Shown here one piece after another: positions 1 through 10,295 of a stretch of 64,000 nt of DNA. The notes under the pieces are model-generated. The model saw only the letters and a program-made list of their open reading frames with translations, did no database searches and was not told the origin of the DNA. A program made the position numbers and the translations under genes. The stretch comes from Chamaecrista fasciculata (taxonomy: Eukaryota; Streptophyta; Magnoliopsida; Fabales; Fabaceae): the NCBI GenBank assembly GCA_003254925.1, contig QANZ01022140.1, positions 1 through 64,000 of the forward strand. The letters are read 5' to 3'. Positions within the stretch are counted from its first letter, which is position 1; the number at the start of each line of letters is the position of its first letter.

Positions 1-404
1 AAAGGAGAGATAAAGGAATGATAAAGGAGAAAAATAAAGGAGGGAGAGATAAAGGTAACACAAACAACATTTGTAACTGTAGATATGGTATTAAATGAGT
101 ACTAGAAGATAAAGGAGGATAAAGGCATTATAAAGGGGATCCAAACGCAGCCTAAGTGTAGGAAATGGGAGGGTAAGTGCTAGTTAGTCGATTCTTGATA
201 AAGCTTGTTAGTTATAGTAGGCCATGTTGACACTTTCTTGAATATCAGAATTAGTGACAACCTTGAATGTTATGTTATATAATTTTAAGAGTATTGTTAA
301 TTTTAGTTATTACGATTATTTTTATTGTTGCGTGATGGATTTTGTTAAGTATGTACATGCTCCCCATAATGGGTTGAGATAGATTACAAAATTTCTTATC
401 ATGC
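1..404. other. AT-rich intergenic DNA, no gene seen
   Basis: The first 140 bases carry loosely repeated GATAAAGGAG-like purine tracts on the plus strand. No convincing coding region, RNA gene or transposon end is visible. A short minus-strand reading frame crossing 275-472 has no recognisable protein features and overlaps the hairpin arm that follows. Confidence 0.5.
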
Positions 405-582
405 AGAGCTTGGAACCCCTCAAGTGAGTCTCTCACTCGAGGGTCCTGAAGTGTGAGACAAGAGGGGATCATTTAAGTAAAAGGCAGGGTTTTATTTTTG
501 CATTTTCATCATCTTCTCTCTCCTCTTGTCTCACACTCCAAGACCCTCAAGTAGGAGACTCACTTGAGGGGATCCAAGCTCT
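405..582. repeat. Long inverted repeat (hairpin), possible MITE or hairpin RNA
   Basis: Arms 405-466 and 521-582 are reverse complements with about six mismatches over 60 bases, counted by eye. The loop is about 54 bases. The arms begin GAGCTTGGA and end CTCCAAGCTC-like. No target duplication was found. It could be a small foldback transposon, or a foldback copy able to make a miRNA- or siRNA-type hairpin transcript. Confidence 0.75.
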
Positions 583-1238
583 ACATATCTAATTAACGAT
601 GTTGTGTAAAATTATTGTCTCAATTAAGAGTTTATTGTTCTATTTTTTTATTAGAATATAGTAAAAATTATTATCTTATCTCGATAGATAGTTGTCTCAA
701 TAGATAGCTGCATATATAATAAATGAGAAATAGTAAAAATTATTATTTTATCTAATCTAATTTTTATTGTATATTGATGTTAGAATATAGATAATTATAT
801 GTATTTAAATAAAGATGTATTAATAATTTAGTACTAAATGAAATAATGTTTGAAGACTATTAGAAAATTATTTCCATTTCAAGAAATTGTTTCGATTCAT
901 TTTATAAAATGAAGCTTAGCTTAATCCAACAATAAAAAAGAAAAAATAGAAGTGGCAATCAGAAAGCATCATATTTTGACGAGGTTTCCACCTTGGCATC
1001 CAAATTGCAAAGCATTAAAAATAAATATAACTCAACCATTCATAAAAGTAAATCCGTCATTATTTCCGATAGAAACTAAAATTCATTATTATTTGTATTT
1101 AGGCATTTGACTTAACCAAGATGCCAAATTTGCTATTACAACCTTAGTAGCCAGTACCTGTTCTATAAATTAAAAGAAAACAAAGTTGCATTTTGGTAAA
1201 GGAAACAAGCATAAAACAATTTAGACAAAAGCACTTTC
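583..1238. other. AT-rich intergenic DNA
   Basis: AT-rich sequence without a supported gene. It contains repeated TTATTATTTTATCT-like words near 670-760 and nothing else that can be named. Confidence 0.4.
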
Positions 1239-1239
1239 T

Positions 1240-1530
1240 GGATCTCCAAACTTTACATCTATTTTCAATTTTGTCCCTAAATTTTCACATTTTAGCCGAT
1301 TTCATCCATTATACTAATTTCATCCAATTAATTAACAACAAACTATACAATTTAACTTATTGAATAAAATTAATATTATGTCATAAAACACATGAAGTTC
1401 GTCATTAACTTATTGAATAAAATTAATATAATTAATATAAAAGATAAAATCGATAAAAATGTACAAATTTAAAAACAAAATTGACAATATACAAACTAAG
1501 GACAAAATTGAAAATTAATGTACAACAATA
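1240..1530. repeat. Foldback element with TTTGTCCC-type arms
   Basis: The word CAATTTTGTCCCTAA near 1258 reappears inverted near 1498-1515 (GGACAAAATTGAAAAT), with further inverted matches inside. This is the layout of the small Mutator-like foldbacks seen elsewhere in the window. Ends and target duplication were not resolved. Confidence 0.4.
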
Positions 1531-1554
1531 AATAAATAAAAAAAAAAGCAGCGA

Positions 1555-3106
1555 TTACCACATCAGCTCCGAACTTGGATAGCTTCAATAGTCCAACGAG
1601 CCATCAAAATGGCAAAAACCTTTTGGTCATGAACCTTTTGCTCTTTACCTGAAACATGCAACCAAGTACAGGAAAGACTCTAAAACTAATGAGTCCTAAC
1701 TCCTAAAGACTCCTAGTTCACGATCCATTAGTTTCAATACAAGTAATTATCATAAACAGGTCATTAGAACAAATTTGAGAGAAACTATCTAATAGAAACT
1801 GCATGATAATCTCATCGAAAATAGATGGCAAATAAACTGAGTCCCATGTAATGAAATCCATAACCTGAAATATTTATGGGATCTCAGGAAAGAGGCCAAC
1901 AATTAAACAAAGCCCTATCTAGGTATATTATATTATTTCATTCCTTCAAATCAATTCAACACATACACAGCTTGTTAAGCCTATCAGAAATGGCTTATGT
2001 GAGCTTCAATTATTAAATCAATTGCATAATGAGAATACCTTTGTTCTTTCATGCCCACAACTCAACACATACTCAAATAAATCCACAAGCAGGTATTTCC
2101 CTGGTAATATACGTGCAATTTGAATGACAAAAACAAGTTCTGATATAATATTGTATATGGCCAAACTTAAGCGGGAATAAACATCACTATATTCTATGAC
2201 ACGAAAAATTATCAAACGCGATAGTTCACAAAAAGGAGGGAAAGACACTAATGTGATTATACAACTGCCAGACGATCATAAATGCTAAGTATTCTTAGTT
2301 CTTTAGAGGCATGAACTGGACTCAAAAAGCAGCAACAAAGGCAGGCCAGCTTTACAGGTTCTTGGGAGCATAAGTTATCAAGCTTGGGAAATAAGGTAAA
2401 GTGAACATGGCCAATTTCAATAGTCTTCACATATGTTTGGTCCTCTAGGTAGAAGCGTCAAGGTAGGCCCAAAAATTGTCAAACCTTGGTTCATCTTCTC
2501 TTCCAGTTTAAACAGTAGGCAGGCTTCAGGCTTCACATAATTCAGCTGTTTAAGTGGGAAGGGAAAGGCAACAAAAGGTAAAACAAGAGCATCAGAATTC
2601 TAAGTGGGGTATGGTTAGGCTTTAGATATCATCATATCAAACCTTGTATACTATTTTTACAGGACAAAATATATAGCTAGTGGTCAGATAAAAGACAGAG
2701 GAGTTGGGAAAAACTGTAGTCTACCTGTAGGTAGTAGGAATGAAAAGGTTTTAGTAAGCATGGTTTCTCCTCCGAGAAACACTGTTCTGACTAGAAAACC
2801 TGGTAACAGATACTGAATATCAGCATTGATGAGTGTTGACGACCAAGATTAAAAAAATAAGTAAAGTAGCCTCCCCACAACAAGGACAGGGAAGAATAAG
2901 AATGCTTAAACAGCACAAAATCAATCCTAGTACAAAGTTACACATCTTTTTTGAGCTCCAACGCATAGAAATTTCAAATATGGGTATTAGGAGATTTTTT
3001 TTAAAGCAATACTTATAAAACATCAATTTTTATCTAATGCATTCACCTAGGAAGAGTAGAATATACTAAGGCACCAAAAAGAGAAACTATAGGTTAGGAT
3101 GTTAGG
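1555..3106 (-). other. Downstream flank and probable long 3' UTR of the KH gene
   Basis: No separate gene is supported here. The stretch lies directly downstream of the KH-protein stop on the minus strand. It contains CAG/GTA-like junctions on that strand (for example near 1648), so spliced 3' untranslated exons or an alternative C-terminus are possible. Short reading frames on both strands between 2018 and 3026 overlap one another and show no protein-like composition. Confidence 0.35.
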
Positions 3107-5572
3107 TTACCCAGAAGGACCAGGCCGCCCCAAAGAATAACTTCCATAAGCACCATAAGCACTGCCACCACCAAGCTACACATAAATAGAACAAAATTGG
3201 AATCGCTGGATCAGATATAAAAATTGAAAATGCAGCATTTATGACGATTACATTGTTTCCATAACCATTTATGCTTCTAGAAAGTACCTGTGAACCATTG
3301 TAGCTTCCATACCCATCACCAGCTCCCAAATCACTTGAACCTCCATATCCACTTGAAAAAGAATGTCCACGTCCATGCCTTTTACTATCTCTACCGTCAT
3401 AATTTAAACCATCCGAACCATCTACAGGAAGATATGGCAGAACTGGAAGGAAAGCAGAAACAGCACCCTCTCTATCAAAAATGTTTGCTCTTAATCGTGT
3501 TAGTACCTGCACAAGAGCATCCTTGGCAAGATCGAGATCTCCTGATATCTACAAAACAAAATATTAAGGAAAAAAGACAATATTATTCAGAATATAGAAG
3601 ATTAGGAGATAGTGCTACTAACGTTGCATAAAGAAATTCAGCAGAAATAACTTTTAAGGAACTATAACAATGACCTGACCTGCACCATTTCATCATCTTC
3701 CGAAGCAATTTTAGGAAGATTATCCTTTGATAGGATACGAATATTTGCTTTTGTGAGCCTCCTGATCTCAGTGATGATAGATCCTCCTTTTCCAATAAGG
3801 CAGCCTATTCTTGAGGTTGGAACCAGCAGTCTTGTTGTGAATGAGATTATTCCCGAATCTCTTTCAACTTTCTCACTGCACCGGGGTTGCAAACGCAGAG
3901 ATGCTTCGATTGTGGGAGAAAATGCATCTTCAAAATACTGTATGAACAAAATATAAAGCTATCAGAACTGAAGCAAAAAAGTCATTCATCTACACTACAT
4001 GACCATGATAATTAGAAAAATGTCCAGCAGAGATCAGTTGGTAATATTTCACCTCCTTAGTTGAAACAGTTATCAAGCAATCATCAGCTTCTGTTGCGGA
4101 ACTATCAACTTTGATTGTCGCTCCAGAATCCTGCCTAATTTGATTAATAATCATGCCACCCTTGCCTATCACACCTCCAATGTTTCCAGTAGGACAAACC
4201 AAACGAACAGAAAATTCCTTTGATGATGTGTCATCCCTTGGAGCAGAATATAAGGATCGTGGCCAGTCTCCACTATCACCTTTATAGCTACCATAATGAC
4301 CCACCAGAGGAGCAATTCCCACAATTGGAGCTCCTGCAGTTGGACCAACCAGAGAACTGCTTGTAGGATATACACCAGGAACTGCAGATGCTAGTAAATT
4401 CTGAGACCTTGATGGGTTATCATGAAGTCGAGATGCAATCTGATATAGGGCCTTCTTCACTATTTGAGCATCCCCAGATATCTGGAGTTCCAGAACCAAT
4501 GAAATAAGAAAAACTATTGCCAGGTGCAACACAACAAAACAGGAGCAAAATAAGGCATCAAATGTGAAAAACACAGATATGACAAAGTCGCCCACCCACA
4601 GCACACAAATTAATAGCCATGTAAAAGCTGGCAGAAATCAATATCAACAAAGAAGTAGGTGATCAATAAAAGTGCACCACATAGAATCAAGAACATCCTT
4701 TAAGTAAAAAAAAGAAGACTTCATTGCTTGGAATGGTAGAATTACTTTCACTAAAAAATTCTGGTATAAACCATGACAAACCAAGTAACCAAACATCTCT
4801 CCTTGGATCAGCAGTGTAAAACTAAAACTATTGGATGAGCAAAAGTGAAAATGATACAAACCTTTCAAGAAGTTTAAATTGAGGAGACAATTTTGTATGT
4901 TCACAGAAATTTATATAATTTTAGCAACTTATTGGACAGCTTCATTCTATAAATTTGCAAGTGCCAGCAAGAAAACCCAATCCAATTTACCTGCACAAGT
5001 TCATCAGAGTTCAAGGCACATCGAGGTAAATGGTCATCCTTTAGAATACGAATCTGGGCCCCAGTGTCACTACGTATGTTCTGAACAATCTGCCCACCTT
5101 TTCCAATCACACAGCCTATCTGATCAGATGGTACAAGTAACTTAGCAGTCACTTGGTGACCTCCGTCAGCATCCTGATCACCATGCATCTCATCAGCAAC
5201 CACTCTGTCATGCACTCTAAACAGAGCATCCTGAGCTGGTGACACATAATTACTACTATCCTCAAAAGGATTTGTCTCATCACTGGGACTATAGATTGTT
5301 ATTACACGCTCATCACATCCGGGAACTGTCTCACCAATCCTAATCTTTGATTTAGTGTCTATCCTAAGTTGCTTAACAATATCACCTCCTCTACCAATAA
5401 CACTACCAATCTTTCGGACAGGGCACAAATAACGGTACACTGTATCTTCTGAATCAATTACAAACTGCTCTCTTTCGTCACCTGGATTTCTTTTTTTATT
5501 TCTACTTCCACCATTATCATAGTCAGATTGAGAGTGGGTGCGCTTTCCATAACTACTCCTATGACCCGTCAT
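3107..5572 (-). CDS. Four-KH-domain RNA-binding protein (HEN4/RCF3-type family), 5 coding exons
   Basis: Five coding exons on the minus strand, 5572-4991, 4481-4053, 3937-3680, 3548-3288 and 3175-3107, encode 532 residues. All four introns are GT-AG and phase 0. The start MTGHRSSYGK follows an acceptor at 5588-5589. Four KH domains are visible through their GxxG loops: GRGG (60-63), GKGG (157-160), GKGG (300-303) and GKGG (386-389), each preceded by a V/IG hydrophobic strand. The N-terminus is basic and Ser/Asn-rich. The C-terminus (about 470-532) is Gly/Ser/Tyr-rich. KH modules bind single-stranded, often C-rich, RNA or DNA; plant relatives act in nuclear pre-mRNA processing and stress or flowering control. 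All GxxG loops and the frame are intact, so the gene should be functional. The exact orthologue cannot be assigned by eye. Confidence 0.9.
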
Positions 5573-5587
5573 CACAGCAAATACTAT

Positions 5588-6560
5588 CTGCTTCAAAATC
5601 AAAGTAAGCGCTGTTAGAGCAAACTCAATACTCTGAAAAGGTTAACAAACTATTTGCCAAAGAAAATTCATAAAGAGATACTACTTAGAGATCAAATATA
5701 TTTCAAGCTTAGATACTATTAAAAATCATAAGTACAACTAATATACTAAAATACCAAAATAGTGCACTACTATGATAAAAAAAGGTTAGAGTCTAACTTC
5801 CCACGGACGAACTAACATGAATTCACATTTGAATAAGGTATACCGATTATGTAAAGAACGTACAAATGTCTTAAACTAGAACTTAAAACAACAACACAAT
5901 AAATAACCCTTTCAAAATTAAAGCTAAGAGGGATTGGTTGTTTTTGAAATATTATCCCAAACTCTACTCGCAAATACCGGACCCGTTCCTAGGTGGCCAA
6001 AATACCGGAATTAATGCACTAAAGAGGTGCAATCCGAGTCGATCTCTGTGCAAAGTTTAAAAGCAAACAATACCAAATTATCACTAATCGGGCGAATAAA
6101 TGAGATTATTTTAAAAACCGCAGTCCAAATGCACCAACCATAGCAATACCACGGGAACCAAAATGAGATTATTTTAAAAACCGCAGTTTAAAATACTGAT
6201 CCTTTCAACCTAAGGGATAATTTTACGTTAATTTCCCGCGAATAAACGGGAAAACAAAATCCTCGAACGAAAGGAAAGCAAATTACAAGCAGAAACTTCA
6301 CTCTTTCTCCATGGAGATATCCATTAATACAAGCCACTTTTGTCAAGCGAGGAGCAACAGAGATATCGTCAATAAAAGAAAGAAACAAAAGGGTGTGACC
6401 ATCAGATCTGAGAGTGAGAGAAAGATACTTACAAGAAGGTCGGTTAGCAGTCAGCACTATGCAGTACGAGAGGAGAAGAAGAAGATGACGAAAATGAGAA
6501 GTCAGATGAAATCGAAGAATAGGTTTTATGAGAGCCTGCCTAGTTGCTTAGCAGCCTAGG
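5588..6560 (-). promoter_or_regulatory. 5' UTR intron and leader exon of the KH gene
   Basis: Upstream of the start, the minus strand reads GAAGCAG followed by 15 bases and then ATG, giving an acceptor at 5588-5589. A strong donor (CTTCTT, then GTAAGTATC) lies at 6432-6427. This predicts an untranslated intron of about 845 bases and a leader exon of about 6433-6560, containing AACCCTAGGCTGC-like sequence. The transcription start is not resolved. Confidence 0.55.
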
Positions 6561-6629
6561 GTTGCCAATTCTGCAATGAATCTTTTGTTTTCTTTTTTTT
6601 TCGTTAAAGAAAACCTATTATTTAGCCAA

Positions 6630-7060
6630 TAAACTTATAACGAATTAATTAATCAGTCTTTGAATAATCAAAATTTATGATTTGGTCTGCAAAATATTTC
6701 AATTATCAATTCTTTCGTCTCTAGATACGATTTGATCTCTAAATTTGAATTAGTTTTATATTTTTTAGCCCTTGAATTTGTATTAAATTAATATTATTTA
6801 GTCCTTAAATTTGAACTAATATTATACATTTTGGTCCCTGAATAGTTAATAAATTAATACTATTTGTTCCATAAATTTGAACTAATTTTATACTTTTTTA
6901 TTTTTAAATTTGTACTGAGTTTATATCATTTGGTCTCTAATTTATACGTTTTGGTCCTTAAGTAACTCAATAATCAAATCATTGACAAATAGAATAATTC
7001 AGGACCGAAATAGTATATTTTAAATTTTTAGTGACTAATTAATTGATTTCATTAAAGACT
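6630..7060. repeat. Foldback element, same family as 60477-60940
   Basis: The left arm near 6645 (AATTAATCAGTCTTTGAATAA) is inverted near 7010-7055 (TTTTTAGTGACTAATTAATT). Interior words of the TTTGGTCCCT / GTCCTTAAATTTG type recur every 40-60 bases. The left arm closely matches the foldback at 60477-60940. No exact target duplication was found. Confidence 0.5.
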
Positions 7061-7603
7061 TAATAATAAATTTTTATCTTTTTTTCTTTTGGGTCAAGAA
7101 AGAAATATGCGTTGAATCTCAAATCTATGTTATGTATGTAAATCGTATATTCATGTACAACGCGACCTAACTCGACCCGAAAGGCCCGTTTTACTTAATG
7201 TTATTATATTATTAATTTATCGGATTCACAACAATTTATTCTATTGATATGATTAATTATGAATAATCTGATCTCATAGATAAATTAGAATGTATGCTTT
7301 GTAAGAGAAGTTATTGTAATGTATTTTTTTACTAGGTTTAGGCACGGATTATGTTCTATGATTTTTTTTATGTTATTGTTCTATGAATTTTTTTTAGAGT
7401 ATTGTTCTATGAACTATTATGTGAGATTAAAATATTAGGATATGTTAAATTGATAATTTGTTAATAATGAATTAACATTGTTGGTTGTTTGTTATTAAAA
7501 TAAAATATATAAGATAATTAGTTAATCATTTTATGATGAATTTTTATAGTTTTTTAATGATAATTATTTAATATTTGATAATATAGGAAGAGAAATTACT
7601 TAA
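7061..7603. other. AT-rich spacer
   Basis: AT-rich sequence with repeated TGTTCTATGAATTTTTTT words at 7350-7410. No gene is supported. The last five bases, CTTAA (7599-7603), would be the target duplication of the following LTR element if its start is correctly placed. Confidence 0.4.
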
Positions 7604-7639
7604 TGAAAGACACTACACCCTAACTTAGGATACGAACCA

Positions 7640-7766
7640 AGGTTACCATGCCCCAAGACAGGGCATGGTCGCCCAAAGGGCCACCATGCCCTAAGCAAGG
7701 GCATGGTCACCCCAAATGAGGGCACTTTGCCCCCATTTGGGCGACCATGCCCAGACATGGTCCTCC
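7640..7766. repeat. Cluster of palindromic GGGCATGGT / ACCATGCCC modules
   Basis: Five modules in alternating orientation (ACCATGCCC, GGGCATGGTCGCCC, CCACCATGCCCT, GGGCATGGTCACCCC, GGGCGACCATGCCC) lie inside the LTR. Adjacent pairs can fold into hairpins. The same word recurs through the rest of the element. Confidence 0.8.
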
Positions 7767-7896
7767 TAAAGGACTCTGACATCAAGTAAGTTACTCATGT
7801 AACTTAATTCCGGAAATCATGGATTCGCCTAAGTATCTCCAAGATACGTTTACATATCCCAAGCGTAATATCTTCTCTAAGAAGATCAAGGCCAAA

Positions 7897-8038
7897 CGGA
7901 TTCTCTCGTAATCAGTGGGATACCGCATCACACTACCTCCTGCAGTCAGTAGGATACCACATCCCACTACCTCCCGCAGTTAGTAGGATACCGCATCCCA
8001 CTACCTCCCGCAATCAGTGGGATACCGCATCCCACTAC
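7897..8038 (+). repeat. Four tandem copies of a ~35-bp LTR repeat
   Basis: The unit CAGTgGGATACCGCATCcC followed by ACTACCTCC is present four times in a row with scattered substitutions, just upstream of the LTR TATA box. That position suits an LTR enhancer array. Confidence 0.85.
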
Positions 8039-8268
8039 TATCGGACTTACTCATGGCCGACCACACTATAAAAGGCCTAGTAAGGATCAATTAAAGGTAA
8101 CGCATTCTACTCAGTCTAGACTAATTACTCTCAAATACACTTTACTAACTTAGGCATCGAAGGAGAATCGCGAGGCAGCTCCCGTTGTTCTTTGTTTTGC
8201 AGGAAATCGTCACCAGAATTCCTCACTGAACCAGGTAAAGCCCCTCGGGCCAGAACTTAGTTCATCAA

Positions 8269-8287
8269 TGGCGCCGACCGTGGGGAC
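8269..8287 (+). other. Primer-binding site of the Gypsy-like element
   Basis: TGGCGCCGACCGTGGGGAC starts one base after the LTR end. A TGGCGCCG start is the pattern of plant LTR elements primed by a tRNA ending CGGCGCCA, commonly tRNA-Asp in the Tat/Athila group. Confidence 0.75.
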
Positions 8288-8956
8288 GAAATTCTTCGTC
8301 CCACCTCTACTCTACCACTTTAAATTTATATGAACAATTTGTCTAAGTTTTTCTAGGATCTTTACATGTCCAAATGTGTTCATCCATGATCATCGAAACA
8401 TAGTCTCTAGGTTTAGAAACTCATCTTTTGTTCAAAACTAGGGTTCGTTAAACACGAATTCCTAAGGATGGTCGCCCCATCCTCTAGGGTTTGCTTAGGG
8501 TTACCCCACACACATTCGCATGTTTCTTCTGATCCATTCGCATGAATAATTTACACGCTTCAATCGTACGTGCATAAGTATGTAAGTCCAACTTGTATGA
8601 CATCCATGATTCACATCAAAAACCAATTCTTGGTAATCGACCCGAATTAGGGTTTGCATTGTATATGACTAAGTTGCTCACTTAAACCTATTTACATGCT
8701 GGCTTGTATGAGGATTATTTATGCCTTTATCATCTGAATCCATCTATGCATCCTGTTCACGATGTTTGTCAAAATACTTTAACCTAAATTGTTCAACAAT
8801 TTGCATGGTCGCCCATAATTAGGGTTTACTCTTATGAATATGATGCATGGTCACCTAGAATTACTAGGGTTTGCTTTGTTACGCATGGTCGTCCAGAATT
8901 AAGGCTTGTTTGTCTATACTAACCCAATTGCTGAAATCACTCAACCAGCAAAAGTC
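8288..8956 (+). other. Untranslated leader of the Gypsy-like element
   Basis: Between the primer-binding site and gag. It carries four GCATGGTCGCCC-like words (near 8466, 8803, 8843 and 8885), several followed by AATTAGGGTTTGC. No reading frame is supported. Confidence 0.6.
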
Positions 8957-10264
8957 ATGGACGAATCTCTCAACGAGAACCAGATGGAAGCTACTCTTGG
9001 AGTTTCTATCAATCAACCCAGCGGAGCCAACGCTCCAAACTCTATTAACATCCCGAGGGCGGCCACACCCCCTCCGCAGATTCCTCCTGTGATTCCCAAT
9101 CCAAATAGTGCAGCCAGACTACCTCCTCCACAAAACACAAGTCGAGTTCCTGCTCCTACGTAGGAGGACTTCTTCGCGGCCTTCAAAGCTTCTGTGGGTA
9201 TTGATATCGCCGCTCTGCAACAGCAGTTCCAGGACTTCTTAGCTGGAAAAAACGTCCCTCCAGCCCAAGATAAAGGGAATGCAGTGATTGTGGACCTGGA
9301 TACTCCCACGAATAACGAAAAAACTGACGCAATTAACCCAGAGAAGCTAAATCAGGCTTCAACACAACCAAGGATGGAAGGAGCTGGTCCTTCCAATGTC
9401 ATGAGTCAATATCCTCCTAACCAACAATATGCTTACTATGGATGGGCTCCCCAAGACCCCTACTAGGGATATGGTGGTTACCCCATATACCCCCCACTAG
9501 GTGCCCAATAAACAGTGCCCACTGGGTGGTACAATCCAATGTAGCCCACTATCCCAACAACAGGAGAAACTGTTAGTAGCCGCAGCGGATGGGTGCTTGG
9601 CGCCTCACATACAGGTAGAACCAATGGATCATAACTATAAGATGCCTTACAAGCTAGACCATTACAATGGAGAAAAGGATCCAAAGGATCACCTTAGGAG
9701 TTTCAAAGCTGCCATGCAGATATCAAACTTAGGAGACCCATAGCGGTGCAAGTTGTTCCTAGGAACACTACAGGGACCAGCCCTAGATTGGTTCGCCAAG
9801 CTCCCATCGGGATCTATCCACTCCTTCAAAGATCTAGAGGAACTCTTCTTAAAATGCTTCGCCTCAAGCAGAGTCTACAAGCAACCCACGGCGGTACTCA
9901 ATGACATAAGGCAAGAAAAATGGGAGTCTCTGAGGGATTTCCTTACTAGATTCAACAAAGTCCTTATAACCATCAAGGACTTGGACGAGAAGATCGTCGT
10001 CCATAACTTCTTGGCTGGATTAAAACCTGATCATCTGTAAAGGGAGCCCCAGTATCGTCCTCCAAAAGATTTGAGCAGCCTCCTAGCTCGAATTGAGGAG
10101 TTCATTATGAAGGAAGACTTAGACAAACTCAGAGAAGACGTTTCGCGGACTCAGAGCGAGACAACAAGAAGGATCAGCAAGGTGGCCCTAATAGACGAAG
10201 AGACCACTAAAGGCATGAAAGGGATACTCACAAATTCATGGCAAGGTAGATTTCCATCATCATG
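8957..10264 (+). pseudogene. gag remnant of Gypsy-like retroelement (retrotrans_gag domain)
   Basis: Reading in two frames gives an N-terminal Pro/Asn-rich segment starting MDESLNENQMEAT, then a recognisable capsid-type core: YNGEKDPKDHLRSFKAAM, then LDWFAKLPSGSIHSFKDLEE, then a FASSRVYKQP segment with LRDFLTRFNK and FLAGLKPDHL. Gag forms the virus-like particle that packages the element RNA. The frame is broken by in-frame stops at 9161, 9464, 9509, 9542, 9741 and 10038 and by a frame change near 9545-9600. The first four stops lie in the N-terminal frame and the last two in the core frame. Most are TAG or TAA where Gln would fit, as expected after C-to-T change of CAG or CAA. The remnant ends 32 bases before the nested LTR and no pol follows. 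Confidence 0.8.
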
Positions 10265-10295
10265 AAAGCCTCTAAAGCTCTGTCCATGGTCACCC

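Larger units (their letters stand above)
7604..8267 (+). mobile_element. 5' LTR of the decayed Gypsy-like element
   Basis: It begins TGAAAGACACTACACC and ends GTTCATCA, one base before the primer-binding site. A TATAAAAG box lies at 8066-8073. The 3' half has the same order of words as the solo LTR at 39091-39694: TATAAAAGG, CTCTACTCAGTC, TACTAACTTAGGCATCG, GAACCAGGTAA, then GTTCATCA. The end is well supported. The start rests on the TGA match to that solo LTR. Confidence 0.7.
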
